From Isoetes taiwanensis (Eukaryota; Streptophyta; Lycopodiopsida; Isoetales; Isoetaceae): a stretch of 64,000 nt of DNA. The stretch is taken from positions 15,231,255 to 15,295,254 of the forward strand of contig JAJEKV010000011.1 of the NCBI GenBank assembly GCA_021234155.1, written 5' to 3'. How positions within the stretch are numbered: the first letter of the stretch is position 1; each line of letters opens with the position of its first letter. The notes below the pieces were generated by a model. It was not told the DNA's origin and did not search any database. It saw nothing but the letters and a program-made list of their open reading frames with translations. Shown piece after piece: positions 57,601 to 64,000 of this stretch. The position numbers and the translations under genes were made by a program.

Positions 57601-58860
57601 TATTCCTTAAATGTCAAAGGATAAGAAATGTCTAAAATACAACTACAAATATCTCTCTCAAGAATAAGCATTGACGATAAGCTATAACTTGTATGAACAA
57701 AGGATGCTCAAGGAGCTCGGAATGAAGATGGAGAAAACAAACAAGTTCAAGTATCTATAAGACAAAGGTGTGTTCACGAAGGTTCCCCTTCAAATTCAAA
57801 ATCTTGGCGTGCTCCTTACGCTAAGAGGACACCATTTAATGCATGTTGTCATACAATCTTGCATATGTGCCACAAGATCTTACACACGTGCCTACACTCC
57901 TCCATTTTATTTTACAAAAAATGGAAACCTTATAAAGTTTCCTATCCAAATTAGAAACTAATGTAGTATCGAGGGAAACTTAATGTAGTTCTACCAGATC
58001 GGTTAGAAAGATCGCAGCTGAGGATTCCACGATCAGAAAGAATCTGCATGATGATACCAAATAAATGGCTGAGAATAGTTTGATTGAAAGGATCTGACCC
58101 CAGCCAATTTGACCAGAAGCTTATTTACTTAACACAGGCCCAGTTCCAATGCTCTGCTGCAGCAAATCTCCAAACCTAAAAAACTGTAAAAACTATATGG
58201 ATTTCAAGCACATTGATTAGCTACGTCATTCAAATATCATCTTGCCATGAAAACAATAGACAAAAAGAGACCAAAACACCTGGAGAGGGACTAAGCTAGT
58301 GTTGGACTTTGAAATTCATACAGTAATATACATTCTTGAAAATATCTTGTCTTGATATGACAAATTTACGAAGGCATGTAGCCCTTCTGCCATGCCTGCA
58401 TACAATGCAAAAGGGTCTCCAAACCAAAGTTAAAGCAATAGACGCCACTAATTATTCAAGGTTGAGGATGTCATTGTTGCTGCTTCCTGGAAGCTGAAAT
58501 TCTCATCTAGAAAATTCAGAAATTCCCACCCCGAACTATCATGTGAGACATTTTATCATTTCCCAGTCTTGATAAAGGACAAAAATAGCCATGGCATAAA
58601 CGAAGGACAAACATAGCCTTCGCATAAACGGTTAATATATGAAATGCCTGCATTGAATGCGAAAAGCTCCAAGGCAAATTTGTAATAAGCATCTGTGCCA
58701 CATTGCAAGACTAGGGTGCCTTGTTCAAGGTTTAAAGATGTTATGATGCAGTCGTCCATACACAAAACTCATTGCATCCCACCTTAGAATGATCTGGCTC
58801 ATTGTGTATGGTTTTGCATTTCAAATCTAGTTCTAGTTTTCACAGACCTTCCACCACCTT
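54666..58860. other. Non-coding stretch with small repeats
   Basis: A 20-base T run near 55853-55872 may be an antisense LINE/SINE tail. 57528-57583 and 57602-57655 are a direct duplication (ATTCCTTAAATGTCAAAGGA...). Clusters of GTTTC/GAAAC motifs at 55316-55380 and 57917-57990 might be inverted ends of one element. No supported gene. Confidence 0.4.
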
Positions 58861-60051
58861 CTATGAACACCCCTCATTCATAATCTGAAAATGTTTTTGG
58901 ATTGCACCTAAACCTTGAAGTCTGGCTTCGACAACAAAATAATCCACACTGTAAACGTCTTCACCATGTGGCGCACTGTCCAAATAGCGCCACCCATTGA
59001 TAGAGGAACAGTAGGCAAAGACTAAGACCTGCGTTTTCCCATTGTTATCAACAATGCAAGATTGCACACACACAAGACCATTAGCAGCAGTGGCTTTTGT
59101 CAATGTCAAGTCATCATCAATATCAAAAGATGATAGCCGCAAAAATAGATATGATTTTCCTTCTTCATTGCAAAGCCATGTGGATAGTAAGTGTCTCTTC
59201 TCATTAATTCCAACCAACATAAGTCTGCCCTTGATTTGAATCAAGACATCCATTTTCCATTCCCCAAATTGATCTTCAGGTAACAAGAACTTCTTATGTG
59301 ACCAAGAATCAATATCAATGGAGTAGCTCCATATCTTGCCATCCTTTCCTAAGAAATAGACTGAGTTTCCAATAATGGGATGCGGTTGATTGGGTTCATT
59401 CAAATCATAACTAGATCCAGGATATCCAGATGTACTTCTACTCCAACTCCCAGTGCGAGATTTATAAACTAGAAGTTGAAGTGTTGAAGTAATAAGGATA
59501 ACAACAAAGCTATTATCTAACAAATCAACATGGAAAGATAGGTTGCGCAAATTACAATCTGTGTCAGAGAGAGGGGGGCTAACCAAGCATTGAACTGAAG
59601 GGGATTTACATGGATCAAACAAGTATAATTTATCAGACATGATATCATAAGCACAGAGAAGACCATAAGAGCTATCGAGGTAGCTAATGAGATAATCACT
59701 AGGCCATGGCTGCTGTATCCAAGCCTTTTCTGGACTAATGCAAGGGTCACACTTCTGCCCTGGAAGAAGACCTGTGTTAAGGTACACACAAGCAGATCGT
59801 ACATGCCTTTTACAATTGCAGGAGAGAGGAGCTTGGAAACCATCAAAAACGGGATAAGAAGAGCAGTCCCTATGATCATAAACATACATACAACCTATGG
59901 TGGCTCTACGTCTCCAGCATTGCTTAGAATGAATAAAACGATACCAGTGCTTGGAGACAAGAGAAAATCGAGCCAGATCTCCGAAATCATCCAATCTTCG
60001 AAACACCTTCTCCGCAACCTCATCCGGGAGCCTGCGAAACAGAGTTTTCAT
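58861..60051 (-). CDS. F-box protein (single exon, 396 aa)
   Basis: An intact frame. An N-terminal F-box (residues ~5-45: RLPDEVAEKVFRRLDDFGDL, then ARFSLVSKHWYRFI) begins four residues after the Met at 60051. The remainder (about 100-390) has repeated aromatic, beta-rich segments with Gly-Lys-Asp-Gly turns (SYGLLCAYD, NSVYFLGKDGKIWSYSIDID SW, KGRLMLVGINE, INGWRYLD), consistent with an F-box-associated/kelch-like propeller. F-box proteins bind SKP1 in SCF ubiquitin ligases while the C-terminal domain picks the substrate (family knowledge); the substrate is unknown. It ends MNEGCS at 58861. A Cys-rich patch (CNCKRH...CVYLNTG) near residue 80-95 is unusual. The start is the first Met and gives the F-box the usual short lead. 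Confidence 0.85.
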   Translation of the reverse strand: MKTLFRRLPDEVAEKVFRRLDDFGDLARFSLVSKHWYRFIHSKQCWRRRATIGCMYVYDHRDCSSYPVFDGFQAPLSCNCKRHVRSACVYLNTGLLPGQKCDPCISPEKAWIQQPWPSDYLISYLDSSYGLLCAYDIMSDKLYLFDPCKSPSVQCLVSPPLSDTDCNLRNLSFHVDLLDNSFVVILITSTLQLLVYKSRTGSWSRSTSGYPGSSYDLNEPNQPHPIIGNSVYFLGKDGKIWSYSIDIDSWSHKKFLLPEDQFGEWKMDVLIQIKGRLMLVGINEKRHLLSTWLCNEEGKSYLFLRLSSFDIDDDLTLTKATAANGLVCVQSCIVDNNGKTQVLVFAYCSSINGWRYLDSAPHGEDVYSVDYFVVEARLQGLGAIQKHFQIMNEGCS

Positions 60052-60468
60052 CTTTCAGGAGCATGGAGTTCATCGGTTTAAAATTAGAAGTTTATTTTAT
60101 GGACTTTTCCAATCGGTGGAACTGGGTATGGTCCCTGGGGAGCCCTGGATAGAATTCTAATAACATAATGGCAAGGTCGTACCGTTATATTCAATGGTCC
60201 AGAACATGCAGAGCGCATAGCAAGCCACGACGAAGAGTCGCCTGCAGCTGCCGCTGTTGCATGAAAAGACGCTTGGAATTAGGGCAGGTCTTTGGCGTAC
60301 TCGAAGGTGTCTCTCCACCGCAAGTTTGGCATCTTAGATATTTTTTTGACACTGCTTAACATGAACATTTGCTTCTAGAAGCTCACGTTTTCTCTCTTAT
60401 CTTATCTTTAGAACTTACAGATGTTTCTCTAGGCCCACATCAGGATTACTGTCTTATTCCACATCCTA
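60052..60468. other. 5' flank of the F-box gene
   Basis: Presumed promoter and leader on the minus strand. No clear TATA box. Confidence 0.4.
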
Positions 60469-60510
60469 CAAGAAATTTATCGCAATTTATCGCGGCGGCC
60501 CGCCGCGAAC
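60469..60510 (-). mobile_element. Helitron-like terminus, hairpin-bearing copy
   Basis: CAAGAAATTTATCGC, an internal duplication of AATTTATCGC, then hairpin GCGGCGGCCCGCCGC and GAACATTTxTCTT as at 49659. The body would extend to higher coordinates; its other end was not found. Confidence 0.55.
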
Positions 60511-61086
60511 ATTTCTCTTTATCGAGTGTCATCTTCGTGTACTAAGTCACTCATTGATTTAGATTATGTCTAAGGCTAACATACACATATTTAATAATAA
60601 GAATGGACTAAATGTTGAGAATAGAACGTGGTAAAAGTGCATTAAGTTGGTAAAGAGAATTTCCATATCAAAAGATTTGCTCAAGTATGGACACATGAGG
60701 TAATACTTTTCTATTTCACATCTAAAAGTGTGCTCTTATTACATCTTTCTATTTCCACACATCCTTGGCAAATCTTTAAAGTAGGGCTATGAGTCCTCTA
60801 CCGTACGACAAATTCTATGCAAGGTGCAAAATCTTTTCATTTCTGCTCATCTTTAAAGTAGGGCTATGGGACTCCTATACAACAAATTCTATGCAAGAGG
60901 CAAAAAATGGTAAATGCAAAAATAATAATGCAAGGTAGGTACAATAGTTGACTCCTTCAGAATGAAAGATGCTGCCTACTCCTTGTGCTTAGGGATATAG
61001 TATACTTAGGGTACCTTCGCACCTGCCGTTAAGTTAGGATTGCGTTAGGTTTTTAACGGTTTTAACATTCACACCACAAGTTAAGT

Positions 61087-61502
61087 TAGTATTCTATTAA
61101 GCTAAATAGTTAAGTTAGGGTGATTTTCTACTATAGTCATAAAATATGACTGTCACATTGAGATATGACACCTTTTATGACCCCAAATCAAAAAATACGA
61201 CATATAGAATTGAAGCTGTTTTTCTACTATAAGGTGTCATAAAATAAGACACCATCAAAATGCGAATGGAAAATCATCAAAAAATAAGACATGTCTTATT
61301 TTAATGATAGCTTTAACATATGTGACACTGTCTTATTTTATACTGGGGGAAATCCCCCGGTATAAAATAAGACTCGATTCTCCTTAAAAGGAGGAACCGA
61401 ACCTATCCAAGCCTAAATGGGACATGTCTTATTTTTAATAGTAGAAAACCAATTTTTTCTAGTGGAAAATCACCCTTAGTATTCTATTAAGCTAAATAGT
61501 TA
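61087..61502. repeat. 27-bp direct repeat split by the MITE
   Basis: TTAGTATTCTATTAAGCTAA followed by ATAGTTA occurs at 61087-61113 and 61476-61502. The MITE landed on the TTA that starts the second copy. Confidence 0.7.
61118..61475. mobile_element. PIF/Harbinger-like MITE (358 bp)
   Basis: TIRs GGGTGATTTTCTACTA and TAGTGGAAAATCACCC (one mismatch), flanked by the 3-bp duplication TTA (61115-61117 and 61476-61478). The interior is rich in inverted GTCTTATTTTA/TAAAATAAGAC motifs. Confidence 0.75.
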
Positions 61503-62540
61503 GTATTCCGTTAATTTTTTTAACCTAAAGTCCCTAACCCAAACAATCTTCACACCAGTTTATGTTACGTTAACATATTTAACAGAATGTTAACCCAAAA
61601 ATAAAAATGAACTATAAATTAAAGTGACCTTAATCTTGGTTGTTCTGGCGGAGCTCGATTTCGACGGCGATGGCAATGGCGATGGTTTAAGCACAAGCAG
61701 AAGCAGCTACGAACCCCGAACATGCCGTTGCCTATGCATTTTCTCATCGGGTATTTTTATTTCTTCTTCTTTTCCGTTCTTCGTATTTATAGAACTCGTG
61801 GGTACTGGCATTTTGCCGGATTTAGATCGACTGATAAAAGTTTCCCCAAGCTTTGCCAAGATTTTTCAAGATGATAAGTGCCAAGGACTTGTACGTTGTT
61901 CTCGATCTTTGTGGTTCCTTTGTATGTGGCTATGATTTTGGCTTATGGGTCGGTCCGGTGGTGGAAGATTTTAACTCCCCAAAGAATGTGGCGGGATCAA
62001 CAGATTTGTGGCCATATTCGCGGTGCCCCCTTTGTCTTTTCATATCATCGCTAACAACAATCCTTACACCATGAATCACGAAATTTGTTCCGGCGGATCG
62101 ATTCGAAATTTGCATTGATATCGATTCCGCTTGGCATATGGGCAAGATTTTCAAAAAGGGGAAGCATTGAATGGATGATCACACTTTTTATGCTTGCAAC
62201 CTTGCCCAATAATTGGTTATGGGCATCCCTTTGCTTGCTTGCTATGTATGGGACGAATTCAAAGTGACCCTAGTTGTTCAAGCCGTGGTTCTCGCAAATG
62301 TATTATATGGTACACAATGCCGCTATTTTTTATGAGTACCGGTACAAGGATTCTTATATCCGACGGTTTCACGAGACAAATTTGCCTCTATTATATCCTT
62401 CAAGGTTGAATCGGATGTTATGTCTTTAGATGGAAGAGAGCCATTGCGCATCGGGGCAGATCGGAGATGATGGTAAGATTCATGTCACGCTTAGGGCTCA
62501 ATTTCTTCTTCTTCTTACGCCATGCTTTCTCCCGCTAGTT
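61503..62540. other. Unassigned sequence upstream of the AP-1 mu relic
   Basis: Open stretches (LDFDGDGNGDG at 61650; [20 protein letters not shown] at 61875) have no family I recognise. They may be exons of the decayed gene or chance frames. Confidence 0.3.
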
Positions 62541-62552
62541 TCTTTGTATGGT

Positions 62553-63945
62553 CGCCTTGTGCTTTCGGATGTTGTTGCTCCATTGAAGATGCGAACTTAT
62601 TTAAGGCGCGTATATTGAAATTTATAAGTTGGTTGAAATATGTTGCTATTCAAACTGATGTTGTTTTTATCGTGGTTAGTGGTATGCCAGCGTGCAAGCT
62701 GGGCCGTAATGACAGAATATTATTACAGGCTCAAGGGCAGGCTACAAAAGGAAAAGCAATTGATCTTGACATAGAGTTTCACCAGTAAGTAGCATTTTAA
62801 AGTTTGATTATTATTGTACAACTTGATTATATCATTGTTCTAATATTCTAAGCATTGATTCTGGGTATGTACGCCTTGCTTGCTTTGAAAATGATCATTA
62901 CAATATCTTTTATTCCTCCATGGAGCCTTTGATTCATTTAATGACATATTGGTGAGTCTGAAGTATGGTAGAAAGAATAGTAGATCTTTGCTATAGCAAT
63001 TGTGATTCTTTTCGATTCAGAAAAATGACATGATAAGAATAGCCATTGATATAGGTTGAGACACAAATAGGAACATTCGAATTAGGTGTACAATATCTTT
63101 GTGAGCTTGCGGTCAGTTAAAAAGTGGAGGTACCCTCACAGTAAATGACAAATAAGATTTCTTGTTGCTAAGTTTACATGAATTGTTTTATGCGATCTGA
63201 CAGCAAACATGAAAATTGATTTACCTTTGCCTTGATGCAGATCTCTGATTACACACATTAATGCTTACTTAGAATCTTCATAACAAAGCCTTAAGTTTGG
63301 AAGATAAAATTATCTCTGGTGGCAAAGTATTGCTTTGCTATAAACCTTTTCTTGTTCTTTGCCATTTTGTGTCTTTGAGCTTCCTTTCTAGAATTAACGA
63401 ATTGTAAAATTGGTAATGCTTATATCCAAAGGAGTATATGTTGAGAGCTCAGTTCAGTCTCCCTAGTGTGACTGTAGAAGAAATTGCACTTGAAAAGCAT
63501 TCTCCAAATCGAATGAGATTTGAGATACGGTATTTTACAGTTTCTGGCATCCAGATAAAATCTATTGCCTTTGTGTGCTTGGAAATTTATTGTAGCATAC
63601 TAAGGTTGCAGAATATTGCAATAATTTTGATGAAGTAAGGAGATCGTTCATGTGTAGAAGACAGAATATGCAACATGAAATTTGGTGGGGATATTGGTCA
63701 TGCAGTTTTTGTTGGGGGTCATACAGTTATATAAGCATGGTTTGGAATCAAAGAACATGTGGTGTTGCATAAACTCTGTAGTCTCTCTAATGTGATTTTA
63801 CGTCGCTTTGTTTCTCTAGTTTTGTTAGAAAAAGTGGATATCAGGTTTTGCCATGGGTTTGTTACATGAGCACAGCTGGAGAACGTGGCTATCTAGATAT
63901 TATTGCAAGAATCTATAGCCAGACAAAATCTTACTTTATTTCTTG
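62553..63945 (+). pseudogene. Decayed AP-1 complex mu-adaptin gene (C-terminal exons)
   Basis: Pieces in order: VLSDVVAPLKMRTYL (62553-62600); SGMPACKLGRNDRILLQAQG with QATKGKAIDLDIEFHQ, ending at a GTAAGT donor (~62788); VRLACFENDHY...HLMTYW (~62866-62951); LRAQFSLPSVTVEEIALEKH with RMRFEIRYFTVSGIQ (~63441-63555); KSGYQVLPWVCYMSTAGE (~63830-63885). These follow the mu-homology domain of plant AP-1 mu (cargo recognition in clathrin coats at the trans-Golgi), whose consensus includes SGMPECKLGLND, ATKGKAIDLDDIKFHQC and LPWVRYITMAGEYELR. Indels, the absence of the segment between FHQ... and LRAQF, and a degraded C-terminus (RGYLDIIARIYS) mark it as non-functional. Introns are retained, so it is a duplicated, not retrotransposed, copy. 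Confidence 0.78.
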
Positions 63946-64000
63946 AAGTCTGATCAATATTTCGTCTTTTTTTTTATGGATCTGGCGATTCTTACTTGTG

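Noticed and set aside
55316-57990. Possible 2.7-kb TIR element bounded by GAAACTTAATATAGTTTC-like ends
   Set aside because: The ends share only short GAAAC/GTTTC motifs and no target duplication is visible.

Overview
The window is nuclear DNA of a land plant. It holds intron-rich genes with GT-AG borders, a plant-type riboflavin reductase fused to an N-glycosidase domain, a secreted glycine-rich protein, a plant F-box protein, fragments of plant receptor kinase, PDR-type ABC transporter and VQ-motif genes, and an initiator-tRNA-Met-primed Ty3/gypsy chromovirus. Genes are sparse and mobile DNA dominates. A non-seed vascular plant such as a fern is my guess from the overall look; the sequence does not prove it.

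Layout. 0-5 kb: PYRR, nine exons, apparently intact. 6.7-7.4 kb: glycine-rich secreted protein with a one-base frame break. 7.5-31 kb: mostly non-coding, with gene pieces (BIR-like kinase tail, a Ser-rich tail-anchored protein, the C-terminal half of TFIIF-beta), three LINE 3' ends plus one 29-base LINE tail, a canonical Helitron 3' end at 27.4 kb, and at 29.2-30.3 kb a Mutator-like element (9-bp target duplication) carrying a VQ-motif gene.

31.3-54.0 kb is one nested stack. The outermost layer is a Ty3/gypsy LTR retrotransposon (31307-53978) flanked by the 5-bp duplication GGTGC. Three later insertions sit inside it: (a) a 12.86-kb element (32592-45447) in gag, with about 180-bp terminal inverted repeats and a TA duplication; (b) a LINE 3' end in the antisense direction (about 48454-48918) between integrase and chromodomain; (c) a 3.73-kb Helitron-like element (49659-53385) inside the 3' LTR, carrying an exon-intron fragment of a PDR/ABCG transporter. 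The gag frame is restored exactly when (a) is removed with one TA, and the LTR sequence when (c) is removed.

The 12.86-kb element is the best candidate for something undescribed. On the minus strand it carries a decayed gene whose motifs (CNTC, HDKMDQHKT, GHTHDDID) look like the DUF7869 family. An AT-rich ACCATAT-repeat spacer separates it from a plus-strand multi-exon cargo gene ending in an FCP1/NIF-type HAD phosphatase domain, followed by a small ORF faintly like a J-domain. Its non-coding parts are filled with copies of a palindrome (core TCTCGACTCGCGAGTCGAGA), several in inferred introns, and with an array of seven about 85-base hairpins sharing one loop.

54-64 kb: repeats, an intact single-exon F-box gene (minus strand), another Helitron-like terminus, a PIF/Harbinger-like MITE and a decayed AP-1 mu-adaptin gene running to the window end.
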